This document shows positions 17,111-25,019 of a DNA stretch of 64,000 bases, piece by piece; positions within the stretch are counted from its first letter, which is position 1; every line of letters starts with the position of its first letter. The translations under genes were made by a program, and so were the position numbers. Location: NCBI GenBank assembly GCA_033344875.1, contig JAWPMO010000001.1, positions 4,241,595 through 4,305,594 of the forward strand, written 5' to 3'. The DNA is from Ilumatobacteraceae bacterium. Lineage in GTDB: Bacteria > Actinomycetota > Acidimicrobiia > Acidimicrobiales > Ilumatobacteraceae. Below the pieces are notes generated by a model, which searched no databases, was not told the DNA's origin, and saw nothing but the letters and a program-made list of their open reading frames with translations.

Positions 17111-17163
17111 GGCCGCGACGGTAGCTGCCGGACGGGACCTGGCGAAACTTCCTGAACGATTCG

Positions 17164-17502
17164 TCAGCCCCAACCCATGGCGTGCAGTTCGTCGTCGTCG
17201 ATACCGGCCGCGTGGGCGATCTCGTGGATCACGGTGACGTAGATCTCTTCGGTCAGGTCGTCGATGTCGTCGCACACATCGCAGAGCGCCGCCCGGTAGA
17301 TCGAGATCACGTCGGGTGCCTCGTCACCGATCCGCTCGGTGTGCGGTGTGCCCTCGTACAACCCGAGCAGATCCGGCTCGTCCGGGTTGCGGTCGTGCAC
17401 CTGGATGACGACGTTGTCGAGCACGGGGTGCAGTTCGTCGGGCAGGTCGTCGATCGACTCGGCGACCAATCGCTCGAACTTGTACCGGGGCAGCAACTCC
17501 AT
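17164..17502 (-). CDS. Zincin-like metallopeptidase (PF06262 type)
   Basis: 112 residues from ATG 17502. The HExxH zinc motif is in VTVIHEIAHAAGIDDDEL near the C-terminus, with a downstream acidic ligand. LLGLYEGTPHTER is a family hallmark. These small cytoplasmic zincins are widespread in actinobacteria; their substrates are unknown. The gene lies downstream of the structured repeat at 17636-17721 and converges on nothing, running into the DUF4328 gene. Confidence 0.85.
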   Translation of the reverse strand: MELLPRYKFERLVAESIDDLPDELHPVLDNVVIQVHDRNPDEPDLLGLYEGTPHTERIGDEAPDVISIYRAALCDVCDDIDDLTEEIYVTVIHEIAHAAGIDDDELHAMGWG

Positions 17503-17635
17503 GCGCCACAGTCTGCCCTGTCGGATGCCGGCCACCCCCGATGTGACCGCCGCGGAACCCGTGGTCAAGAGAAACACAACCGCCCGGTTGGCCCGTTCCT
17601 AGACACGTCGCGAACCAGGAGGGCTGAGCGGTGAT

Positions 17636-17721
17636 CGGTTCGTTCGAGCGCAAGGCGCGGTGAGCCCGAGTTGTCTTGGGACAACGAGCGGCGAGACGCA
17701 ACGCCGCGATCGGGCGAACCG
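17636..17721 (+). repeat. 86-bp structured dispersed element, copy A
   Basis: The ends form a 15-bp stem: 17636-17650 pairs with 17707-17721, with one mismatch and two T-G wobbles. The centre is a hairpin with stem GTTGTC/GACAAC (17670-17675 and 17680-17685) and a 4-nt loop. An 8-nt motif GCGG(T/C)GAG occurs on both sides of the central hairpin. Copy B at 40808-40893 aligns gap-free on the opposite strand at 68 of 86 positions. Most changes preserve base pairing. It lies 13 bp beyond the stop of mrp. Confidence 0.8.
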
Positions 17722-17734
17722 GCGCCGCTCAGGG

Positions 17735-18871
17735 TCAGATGACTTTGAGTTGGGGGGAGAAGATCTTCTTCGGCTTGAGTTCGACGGCGATCCGTTCGGC
17801 GATGGCGCGGAATGCCTGCGCCGACTCGCTGTCGGGGTCGACCGCGGCGATCGGACGCCCCTCGTCGCCACCCTCGCGCAAGGCCGGCACCAGCGGCAGC
17901 TGGCCGAGCAACGGGATCCCGAGTTCGTCGGCGAGCTCTTGGCCGCCGCCCGACCCGAAGATCTCGTACTGCTTGCCGTCGTCGCCGGTGAACCACGACA
18001 TGTTCTCGATGATGCCCTTGACCGGGAGGTTGACCTTCTCGGCCATCGCCGCCGAGAGGCGGGCGACCTTCTGGGCCGCCGGCTGCGGCGTGGTGACGAC
18101 GTAGACCTCGCCACGGGGCAGGTACTGCGCCAGGCTGATCGCGATGTCGCCGGTGCCCGGCGGCATGTCGATCAGCAGGAAGTCGGGCTCGTCCCAGTAG
18201 ACGTCGGTGAGGAACTGCTCGAGCGCCTTGTGCAGCATCGGGCCTCGCCAGATGACGGCCTCGTTCTCGGGGGCGAAGTAGCCCATGGAGATACACCGCA
18301 CACCCCACATCTCGGGTGGCACGAGCATCTGGTCGATCACGGTCGGCGGCCGGTCGGTGCCGAGCATGCGGGGGATCGAGTAGCCGTAGATGTCGGCGTC
18401 GACGACGCCGACGGTGTGGCCCATCTGTGCCAGGGCGACGGCGAGGTTGGTGGTGACGCTCGACTTGCCGACGCCTCCCTTGCCCGAGGAGATCAGCAAC
18501 GGACGGGTGCGTGAGCCCGGCTGGGCGAACGGGATCTCGCGACCTTCGGCGTGGCCGTGGGCCTGGTGGGCGCCGGCCGTGCCGCCCGCGTCGCCGTGGA
18601 GTGTCTTGCGGAGCGCCTCGCGCTCGTCGTCGGTCATGACCGTGAACTCGAGGTCGACGGAGCTGACCCCGTCGAGCGTCTGCGCGGCGCCGGTCACCCG
18701 ATCGGTGATCTCGGCGCGGAGCGGGCAGCCGGCGATCGTGAGTGCGACGAGGATGTGAGCGGTGCCGTGTTCATCGAGCTCGGCCTGCCGGAGCATCCCG
18801 AGGTCGACGATCGAACGGTGCAGTTCGGGATCCTGCACCGGGCGAAGTGCTTCGACGAGCTGTGGGTTCAT
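17735..18871 (-). CDS. mrp: Iron-sulfur cluster carrier ATPase Mrp/ApbC (NBP35 family)
   Basis: 378 residues from ATG 18871. The N-terminal MIP18/DUF59 domain (about 1-85, VQDPELHRSIVDLGML) is followed by the P-loop domain with SSGKGGVGKSS (about 130-140), the switch segment DADIYGYSIPRMLG, and LLIDMPPGTGDIA. A CxxC scaffold motif is not obvious near the C-terminus; the corresponding segment reads IENMSWFTGDDGKQYEIFG, in which both cysteines are absent. Mrp proteins deliver Fe-S clusters to apoproteins. Loss of the CxxC is seen in some family members but affects cluster binding. Divergent from the SufR-like regulator. Confidence 0.9.
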   Translation of the reverse strand: MNPQLVEALRPVQDPELHRSIVDLGMLRQAELDEHGTAHILVALTIAGCPLRAEITDRVTGAAQTLDGVSSVDLEFTVMTDDEREALRKTLHGDAGGTAGAHQAHGHAEGREIPFAQPGSRTRPLLISSGKGGVGKSSVTTNLAVALAQMGHTVGVVDADIYGYSIPRMLGTDRPPTVIDQMLVPPEMWGVRCISMGYFAPENEAVIWRGPMLHKALEQFLTDVYWDEPDFLLIDMPPGTGDIAISLAQYLPRGEVYVVTTPQPAAQKVARLSAAMAEKVNLPVKGIIENMSWFTGDDGKQYEIFGSGGGQELADELGIPLLGQLPLVPALREGGDEGRPIAAVDPDSESAQAFRAIAERIAVELKPKKIFSPQLKVI

Positions 18872-18988
18872 ACGGGACCATCCTGTTCGATGCGAGGGAG
18901 GGAGCGCCGGCGAGCGACCGGCCGGCTTCGGCCCGGGTGGCCGAGGAACGCCGTCATCCATCCAGTCTGGCGACCACGCCCGGCATTT

Positions 18989-19009
18989 ACACTACGGCGG
19001 TAGTAGAAT
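18989..19009. promoter_or_regulatory. Palindromic operator over divergent mrp/regulator promoters
   Basis: ACTAC-GGCG-GTAGT (18991-19004) is a perfect 5+5 inverted repeat. Its right end overlaps TAGAAT (19004-19009), a -10 element 6 nt before the regulator ATG at 19016, giving a leaderless transcript. Its left end overlaps TAGTGT on the minus strand (18994-18989), a possible -10 for mrp. A dimeric regulator bound here would control both genes. Confidence 0.6.
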
Positions 19010-19015
19010 CTCCGC

Positions 19016-19732
19016 ATGGGCACGAACGCCGGGTTCACCGCCACCGTGTCGGCCATCACCGACGCCTTCGGCGACCCGACGCGTCGCAGCATCTACCTGT
19101 TCGTGCGCGACCACGGCGGTGCCGACGGTTCCACCACGGCCGCGGTCGCCGACGAGGTCGGGGTCCATCCCAACGTGGCACGCCACCACCTCGACAAACT
19201 CGCAGCCGGCGGCTACCTCGAGGTCCACACCGGCAAGGTCGCCGGCGGCGGTGCCGGACGCCCCTCCAAGCGCTACTCCGCCGTGGCCGGGGCGATCACC
19301 GAGTTCCCGGTGCGCAGCGACGATCTCGTGTTGTCGCTGCTCGGTCGCGCGCTCACGAAGCTGTCTCCGGGCGTCGCCGAGGAGATGGCCGAGGAGATCG
19401 GCGCCGAGTACGGCCGCGCGATGGCTGCCGGGCTCAACGGCGACGCCCTCGAACACGGCAGCCGCTCGATGCGGTCGGCGATCCAAGCGGTCGCCGATGC
19501 GCTCACCGCGCATGGGTTCGCCGCTCATGCCGAGAGCCGCAACGACCAACTCCGCATCATCAGCGACCACTGCCCGTTCGGTGACGTCGCGATCGACCAC
19601 CCCGTGATCTGTGCCGTCGATCGCGGCATGGTGCGCGGGATGCTGAGCGAGCTGACCGACGCGGCCTTCGGCGACGTCACCACCGAGTCGAGCCTCCCGG
19701 CCGGCGACACGTTCTGCAGCACCGCCGTCTGA
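19016..19732 (+). CDS. ArsR/SufR-like winged-helix regulator with C-terminal cysteines
   Basis: 238 residues. The winged helix occupies about 10-90 (DPTRRSIYLFVRDHGGADG, then VGVHPNVARHHLDKL). The C-terminal domain carries C186 (SDHCPFGD), C199 (HPVICAVD) and C234. This pattern is like SufR-type regulators that bind a [4Fe-4S] cluster and control Fe-S assembly genes. Here it is divergent from mrp, itself an Fe-S carrier, which supports a sensing role. It has a leaderless start. Cluster binding is inference. Confidence 0.8.
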   Translation: MGTNAGFTATVSAITDAFGDPTRRSIYLFVRDHGGADGSTTAAVADEVGVHPNVARHHLDKLAAGGYLEVHTGKVAGGGAGRPSKRYSAVAGAITEFPVRSDDLVLSLLGRALTKLSPGVAEEMAEEIGAEYGRAMAAGLNGDALEHGSRSMRSAIQAVADALTAHGFAAHAESRNDQLRIISDHCPFGDVAIDHPVICAVDRGMVRGMLSELTDAAFGDVTTESSLPAGDTFCSTAV

Positions 19733-19745
19733 ACCGGCCGGCGCG

Positions 19746-20450
19746 TCAGCTGAGCGAGAACAAGACCTCGGCCAGTTCGGCCGGTCGATTCTGCGGCACC
19801 ATGTGGTTGCTGTCGATCTCGTGGTACCGCCACGCAGGGTGATCGCGTGCCCGATCGGCGGCCTCCCAGAACGGATCGGGCCGATCGCTCGTCCGCTCGT
19901 CCCGGGTGGCCTTGACGTAGGTCAACCCGACCCCGATTTCCTCGAGCGGTCCGGCGAGACGGACCGGTTCGGTGAAAGTGCGCACCGGCTGGGCGGTGCG
20001 GCGAGGTTCCCCGAACGTCGCCTCGGCCGGGTCGTCGAACGACCGCGGGCTCGGTGGGATCGACCAGGAGGGGTCGACACCCGGAGGTCCGTCGTGGGGG
20101 AGCCCGCCGATGTCGGCCACCGACTGTCCGTCGGTCGGGACGAACGCGTCGAGGTAGACGAGTTCGCGAACACGGTCGGCGATGTGGGTGAGCGCTCCGG
20201 TGACGACCATCCCGCCGTACGAGAACCCGAGCAGCACCAGATCGTCGAGATCTTCGTAGACGACCTGGTTGACGACGTCGTCGACGTGAGTCGTGAGTCC
20301 GATCTGGGGGCTGATGAGGTGAACCCGTTCGCCGATGCCGGTGAGCGCCGGCGTGAACACGGCGTGTCCGGCCGCGTGCAGCAGCGGCCGCACGGAGCGC
20401 CACGTGTGAGCGCCACCCCAGGCGCCGTGGACCAACACGTACGTCGTCAT
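19746..20450 (-). CDS. Alpha/beta hydrolase
   Basis: 234 residues. The fold begins MTTYVLVHGAWGGAHTW with the HG oxyanion motif, the nucleophile elbow GFSYGG holds the catalytic Ser, and the catalytic His is probably in IDSNHMVPQNRP. It resembles salicylate-esterase-like small hydrolases (AHGTGH-type nomenclature not applicable). Its ATG overlaps the MFS transporter stop by 4 bp, suggesting that hydrolase and exporter serve the same compound. Confidence 0.85.
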   Translation of the reverse strand: MTTYVLVHGAWGGAHTWRSVRPLLHAAGHAVFTPALTGIGERVHLISPQIGLTTHVDDVVNQVVYEDLDDLVLLGFSYGGMVVTGALTHIADRVRELVYLDAFVPTDGQSVADIGGLPHDGPPGVDPSWSIPPSPRSFDDPAEATFGEPRRTAQPVRTFTEPVRLAGPLEEIGVGLTYVKATRDERTSDRPDPFWEAADRARDHPAWRYHEIDSNHMVPQNRPAELAEVLFSLS

Positions 20451-21712
20451 GTGTTCATCTGAGCACGTTCGCGCCCGGGCAGCCAGCGAATCACCAGGAA
20501 CCCGCTCATGGCGAGTGCGCCCAACACGACGAAGTGTCCGCGGGTCGGGTCGTCGCCGTCCGACATCATGCCGATGACCACGAAGGCGAGCATGCTCACC
20601 GTGGCGCCGCCGAACCCGCGGACGCTCGTCACGGTGGCGCGGGTCGACGCCGGTGCGCGCTCCTGCAGACGGGCGTCGATGGCGATCCAGGTCGCCTCGA
20701 GTGCCCCGTACCCGACGGCGATCAGCATCAGGGTCCAGACCGAATCGGTCAGGAAGGCGATCGTGGTCACGCCGACACCGCCGACGAGCAGCCATCCCAG
20801 GACGTGACCGCTGAGGTCGGTCCGGCGGGCGGCGAGTTCGCCGCCGGCGAGCAGCCCGAGCCACACCACGAACACGATGACGGGCGCGGCGGAATCGTCC
20901 GCACCCCGGGCGCGGGCGAGCAGCGGCACGTACTCGTCGAGGATGAACAGTCCTTCCAACATCGCGCCGACGACCACCAGCCGGGCGATGATCGGGGTGT
21001 GGCGGGCCGCACCCATCCCGTCTCGTAGCGTGCGCCACCAGGCACCGAACCGACCGGCGGTCGAGTCGAGGTCGGACAGGATCGGTCCGGCCACGGGTCC
21101 CGCACCGACCGACGCCTCGACGGGCCGAGGTGGGGGGTCCGTGTCGACGACCCATCGGACGTCGGGGAGGGTCATCACGCCGGTCACCGAGCCGGCGTGG
21201 GCGGCGACGGTGATCCAGCCGAGTGCCACGAGCGAGGCGTCGACCTGGAGCAGTGCGGCACCCAGCAGCGTGCCGCCGGCGATGCCGAGGTGACTGAACT
21301 GGCCGATCCGCGCCATCGTGCGTTGGTAGTCGGCGGCGTGCCCGACCGCGGTCAGCTCGTCGTGGATCAGTGCTTCCCACGATCCGCTGGCGGCAGCGTC
21401 GTGCGCCGCCCACAGGGCGGCACCGATGAGCACGCCGGTGAACGTCGGCCACACGAGCCAGACGCCGATGCCGACGGCCCGGGTGCCGAACGCGGCGGCG
21501 AGCAGGTGTCGCCGATCGACCCGATCGGCGAGCGCGCCGCTCGGGATCTCGAGCACGAGCGCGAAAACCGCCCACAGGACGAACGCCGTCGAGATCTGTG
21601 CGGTCGTGATGCCGTTGTCGTTGAACCAGAGTGTGTAGACCGCGTAGAGCGGTCCGAACTCGTCGATGAACGAGAGCGCGTACAGCCGCCCTCGCAGCTT
21701 CGACGGGCCCAT
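20447..21712 (-). CDS. MFS transporter
   Basis: 421 residues with about 12 TM helices and an elongated central loop (about 185-215, rich in Pro/Asp). The motif between TM2 and TM3 reads GALADRVDRRHLL, as in drug/H+ antiporter-type MFS proteins. Substrate unknown. It is translated ahead of the hydrolase with a 4-bp overlap. Confidence 0.85.
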   Translation of the reverse strand: MGPSKLRGRLYALSFIDEFGPLYAVYTLWFNDNGITTAQISTAFVLWAVFALVLEIPSGALADRVDRRHLLAAAFGTRAVGIGVWLVWPTFTGVLIGAALWAAHDAAASGSWEALIHDELTAVGHAADYQRTMARIGQFSHLGIAGGTLLGAALLQVDASLVALGWITVAAHAGSVTGVMTLPDVRWVVDTDPPPRPVEASVGAGPVAGPILSDLDSTAGRFGAWWRTLRDGMGAARHTPIIARLVVVGAMLEGLFILDEYVPLLARARGADDSAAPVIVFVVWLGLLAGGELAARRTDLSGHVLGWLLVGGVGVTTIAFLTDSVWTLMLIAVGYGALEATWIAIDARLQERAPASTRATVTSVRGFGGATVSMLAFVVIGMMSDGDDPTRGHFVVLGALAMSGFLVIRWLPGRERAQMNT

Positions 21713-21965
21713 CTCAGCGAGGGGCGTCGACGCGCCCGAGGTCGTTGTTGCACCCCACGGTCGTCAGTGTCGCCGTTGGGCGTGCCCCGTGTCGACCCGG
21801 TTCGATGGGTGAGCGATGGCGCGGCCGACACCGGCCGCCGCCCTCAGCGTCGTGTTGCCCCGGGTGTTCGACTACCTGATCGCGTGGGCGGTGATGCCGT
21901 CCGGGTCGGCGCCTCCCCCGATGGCGTGCGGTGTCGGGCTGGGCCGCAGCACTGTCTCGGCTCCG

Positions 21966-22175
21966 TCAGACCGGGGGTGCCGGATCGGGCACCGTGGGTG
22001 CCGGTCGGGCCGGAGTCGGCGTCGGGGGCGCGGGCGTCGGCTGCGGTGCCGGTCGCGTCGGCTCGGCGGGCGACGGCTCGGTCGGGTCCGGGACCGGCGG
22101 AGCAGGCTGATCAGGGGGGAAGATCTCGGTCGGCGGCTCGTCGGGCAGACCTGGAAGGGGCGATGTCGAACTCAT
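21966..22175 (-). CDS. Proline-rich small protein coupled to UspA
   Basis: 69 residues. After a short start (MSSTSPLPGLPDEPPTE) the sequence is built of Pro, Ala, Thr and Glu (for example PDPTEPSPAEPTRPAP). No signal peptide or TM helix. Its ATG overlaps the stop of the UspA gene in an ATGA arrangement, the main argument that it is translated. Probably disordered; function unknown. A low-complexity frame of this kind could also be fortuitous. Confidence 0.5.
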   Translation of the reverse strand: MSSTSPLPGLPDEPPTEIFPPDQPAPPVPDPTEPSPAEPTRPAPQPTPAPPTPTPARPAPTVPDPAPPV

Positions 22176-22600
22176 CGGACGACCAACACGGGGCACGGGG
22201 CATGGTCGATCACGTAGCGACCGACCGACGGGTCGAACAGGCGGTCCCAGAAGCTGCGGTCGTGGGTGCCGATCACGATCACGTCGGCGTCGTGTTCGGC
22301 TGCGTGTTCACAGATCGTGGCACCCGGCGCTCCGGTCTCGACGTCGGTGTCGACCACTTCGGGGAGTCGTTCGGCAGCCTCGGTCGCCGCGTGTTCCGCC
22401 GCGGCCTGGGCGGCTTCGAGTTGCATGTTCATGTCGGCGGCGGTGGGCATCGCGACGGCGCCGTACCCACCGACGAAGATCGGTGCACGGTCGCCGACAC
22501 TGAGCACGCTGTAGGTGGCGTCGGGCCCGAAGAATCCGTATGCGGTGTCGACGGCGTGGCGCGATTCGGCGGTGTCGTCGACGGCGATCAGGACGTTCAT
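22172..22600 (-). CDS. Universal stress protein (UspA family)
   Basis: 142 residues from ATG 22600, with GAGGAGG ribosome site. Single Usp domain starting MNVLIAVDDTAESRHAV. The ATP-loop region VIGTHDRSFWDRLFDPSVG has Asp where ATP-binding members have the second Gly of G-2x-G, so nucleotide binding is doubtful. A perfect 20-bp palindrome lies 15 bp upstream of the start. Confidence 0.88.
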   Translation of the reverse strand: MNVLIAVDDTAESRHAVDTAYGFFGPDATYSVLSVGDRAPIFVGGYGAVAMPTAADMNMQLEAAQAAAEHAATEAAERLPEVVDTDVETGAPGATICEHAAEHDADVIVIGTHDRSFWDRLFDPSVGRYVIDHAPCPVLVVR

Positions 22601-22615
22601 CGTTCTCCTCCTCCC

Positions 22616-22635
22616 GACGCGCCGGCCGGCGCGTC
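22616..22635. promoter_or_regulatory. Perfect 20-bp palindrome upstream of uspA
   Basis: GACGCGCCGG is followed directly by its reverse complement CCGGCGCGTC. It lies just upstream of the UspA ribosome site and 66 bp after the stop of the preceding gene. It can form a hairpin in RNA (terminator or leader structure) or be a dimeric protein site; nothing in the sequence decides between these. Confidence 0.5.
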
Positions 22636-22701
22636 GTGCGCTGCGCGCGTACCCGCCCTGCCCGCTGCCGAAACGTGGACGGACGACCCTGCCGGCTCGC
22701 G

Positions 22702-22977
22702 TCAGCCGAGCGCTTCGGGGTGCGGTGGTGAACCCTCGACGAGGTCGACGGGCACGCCGTCGACCTCGCTGGGGAACAGTTCGCCGTCCGGCACCTGTTC
22801 GGGCGGGAGCAGGCGCTCGACCGTCACCCGGATCCCGACCTCGTCGGTCGGCGCACCCTCGCTCCATCGGCGAGCGACCGCGACCGACACCACGCCGTGT
22901 CGATCGAGCCACTCGGTCAGGACCGGAGCGAGTGCCGCCTGGGCGGCGAGGGTCGGATCGGGTGCCGGGTGCGTCAT
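22702..22977 (-). CDS. Stand-alone copy of the protease N-terminal domain
   Basis: 91 residues. From residue 20 on it parallels residues 20-90 of the protease encoded just upstream: WLDRHGVVSVAV against WLRRPGVTAVDV, TDEVGIRVTVER against TDTVALRVHVGR, then a Phe and GVPVDLVEG against GFPVDVIEA. Cytoplasmic, no catalytic residues. It is translationally coupled to the protease (ATGA overlap 22974-22977). A free pro-domain-like protein could act as inhibitor, chaperone or adaptor of the protease; this is inference. Confidence 0.72.
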   Translation of the reverse strand: MTHPAPDPTLAAQAALAPVLTEWLDRHGVVSVAVARRWSEGAPTDEVGIRVTVERLLPPEQVPDGELFPSEVDGVPVDLVEGSPPHPEALG

Positions 22978-24266
22978 GACTCAGCTCGTGACCCCAAGTA
23001 TGCCGCGATGAGCTGAGCCAGCTGGTGCGGGTCCACCCCGTCCGTCGCGTGGGTTCGGTGGTCGCAGCTGCAGCCCCCGCCGGTCGTCTGCCCGCCGAGC
23101 AGGCCGCCGAGTCCGCCGAGCAGACCACCGATGTCGCCGAACGGGCCTCGCGGACGGAACGGGCCCGGGTCGGGGATCGGGAGCCGCGGCCAGCGGAACA
23201 CGCCCTCGCAGATCCACGGGTAGCGGTCACAGAGGTCGAACAGCGGTGGTCGACACAGCACCGGGAGGAACGAGAAGTTCAACTCGGTGGCGATCGGTCC
23301 CATCGGGCTGCAGATGGCGTTCTCGGCCATCGGCGAGGGGTTGGTCTCGCCCGCGAAGTGCAGGCCGATCGCACGGTTGTTCGACTGGTTCATCCACACG
23401 CTGCCCGAGTCGCCACCCTTGCTGACCTCGTAGTCGACCGACGGCCAGGGCGGGCGTGGCACGATGTGGATCTGGTCGCTGAAGGCCACGACGCCGGGGT
23501 CGCCATAGTTGATCGACACGCTCATGCTGACCCCGTCGACGACGCCTTCCGTGATCGCCGTGGTCCGCCCCGACTTCACTACGTTCATGCCGAGGGTCGG
23601 GGTGTCGATGCCGCCGATGGTGCCGAGCCCGAGGATCTCTCGCGAGTGGCCACGCGCTCCGTTGAGCGTCGCCACCGCGGCGTCCATCCTCGAGTCCAGC
23701 ACCATCGACGAGAGCTGGGCCACGGCCTGGGTGCCGCCGTCGTATTGACCGGGTTGGAGGATGTCCTCGCCGATCGCGGCGGACGATGCGCCCGCGAGCA
23801 CGTGCCAGTTCGACAGGATCATCGGCTTGCACGTCGTCCGGTCGAAGACGATGGCGCCGAGCGTCCCTGCCGTGATGCGCGGGTTGCCACAACTGATGCC
23901 CCCGATGAGCGGGTCGAGCGCGGTGGTGCGGCTGACCTCCTCGAGCGCAGCGGCATCGTCGTAGTCGAGCACGGTCGGTGCGTTCGACGGTCCGTAGGTC
24001 GCTTCGATCACGTCGACCGGGAAGCCGCCGAACCGCTTGGGTGTCTTCCCGGTCTCGTTGAACACCTCGCTCCTGGCCAACTCGGCTGCCGGGACCTTGC
24101 GGCCAACGTGCACGCGCAACGCGACCGTGTCGGTGAGTTCTTCGTTCTTGATCTTGAATCCGACGTCGACCGCGGTGACCCCCGGTCGTCGGAGCCAATC
24201 GCGTCGGACGGAGTCGAGCGCCTCGATGGCGTCGTCGACCTCCTGGTTCTTGGGTCGCTTCGGCAT
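22974..24266 (-). CDS. Trypsin-like serine protease with N-terminal accessory domain
   Basis: 430 residues. Residues about 8-90 form the accessory domain shared with the next gene. The protease domain (about 120-335) shows the triad H155 (LSNWHVLAG), D195 (SRMDAAVA) and S288 (KGGDSGSVW). The C-terminal 95 residues hold a Pro/Gly-rich stretch, a GLLGG repeat, CSC and a short helix. There is no signal peptide or TM, so it may act inside the cell, which is uncommon for trypsin-fold enzymes of bacteria. GGDSGS and AIGLHFAGE resemble NAL1-like trypsin-fold proteins. A TTGACA -35 hexamer lies at 24355-24350, but its -10 is poor. Confidence 0.85.
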   Translation of the reverse strand: MPKRPKNQEVDDAIEALDSVRRDWLRRPGVTAVDVGFKIKNEELTDTVALRVHVGRKVPAAELARSEVFNETGKTPKRFGGFPVDVIEATYGPSNAPTVLDYDDAAALEEVSRTTALDPLIGGISCGNPRITAGTLGAIVFDRTTCKPMILSNWHVLAGASSAAIGEDILQPGQYDGGTQAVAQLSSMVLDSRMDAAVATLNGARGHSREILGLGTIGGIDTPTLGMNVVKSGRTTAITEGVVDGVSMSVSINYGDPGVVAFSDQIHIVPRPPWPSVDYEVSKGGDSGSVWMNQSNNRAIGLHFAGETNPSPMAENAICSPMGPIATELNFSFLPVLCRPPLFDLCDRYPWICEGVFRWPRLPIPDPGPFRPRGPFGDIGGLLGGLGGLLGGQTTGGGCSCDHRTHATDGVDPHQLAQLIAAYLGSRAES

Positions 24267-24374
24267 GTCACACTTCCTTCTGTCGCAACGAGCCGGGAAT
24301 CGACCCGCACTGCACAGAGCGATGCCTCACGCACGAGATACCTCAAGAGTGTCAACGCTTCGCGAATGCCCGAT

Positions 24375-25019
24375 TCACTCGCGTTGCCTGGCGTACTCGA
24401 GCGCGCGCTCCATGACGTCAGGGCCGGCCTTGGCGACGCTGCCGGTGTCGAACGGTGGCTGTGGGTCGTACTCGATCATCAGCTGGGCGGCTTCGGCTGC
24501 GATGCGATCGAACAGCACCTCGACCAGCCGGAGCGCCATGTCGATGCCGCTCGACACGCCGGCCGCGGTGATGATCCGCCGGTCGAGATGTTCGACCACC
24601 CGCTCGGCGGTCGGGGTCGCACCCTGTGCCTCGAGCGCGCGGTAGGCGCCCCAGTGCGTCGTGGCCGTGAGCCCGTCGAGGAGTCCGGCCGCGCCGAGTA
24701 CCAGCGAACCCGTGCACACCGACGTCGTGAACATGGTCGTCTCGTGTGCGGTGCGAATCCACTCGAGCACGCGCTCGTCGTCCACGAGCGCACGCGTGCC
24801 GACCCCACCGGGGAACACGATCACGTCCGGCCGTGGCACGTCTTCGAAGGTCGCATCGCGGATCAGGCCGAGGAGCCCGTTCTCCGAACGCACCTCGCCC
24901 CGTTCGTGGCCGATGAACGTGATGTCGATCTCGGGGATGCGCTGGAGGACGTCGTACGGTCCGATCGCGTCGAGCACGGTGAGGCGGTCGAAGAGGGGGA
25001 TGACGGTCTGGATGCTCAT
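24375..25019 (-). CDS. DJ-1/PfpI family protein (isonitrile hydratase-like)
   Basis: 214 residues from ATG 25019. The nucleophile-elbow cysteine is C102 in SVCTGSLVLGAAGLL. PYDVLQRIPEIDITFIG and DVIVFPGGVGTR are typical of the cyclohexyl-isocyanide hydratase branch of DJ-1/PfpI. Cytoplasmic. Its start overlaps the stop of the GlxA-type regulator by 4 bp. The actual substrate is unknown. Confidence 0.83.
   Translation of the reverse strand: MSIQTVIPLFDRLTVLDAIGPYDVLQRIPEIDITFIGHERGEVRSENGLLGLIRDATFEDVPRPDVIVFPGGVGTRALVDDERVLEWIRTAHETTMFTTSVCTGSLVLGAAGLLDGLTATTHWGAYRALEAQGATPTAERVVEHLDRRIITAAGVSSGIDMALRLVEVLFDRIAAEAAQLMIEYDPQPPFDTGSVAKAGPDVMERALEYARQRE

Noticed and set aside
21713-21965. Short plus-strand frame from 21816 and a minus-strand segment (AETVLRPSPTPHAIGGGADP) that might extend the proline-rich protein
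   Set aside because: The plus frame has no ribosome site and runs antisense into the next gene. The minus segment is out of frame with the proline-rich gene and would need a frameshift for which there is no support.
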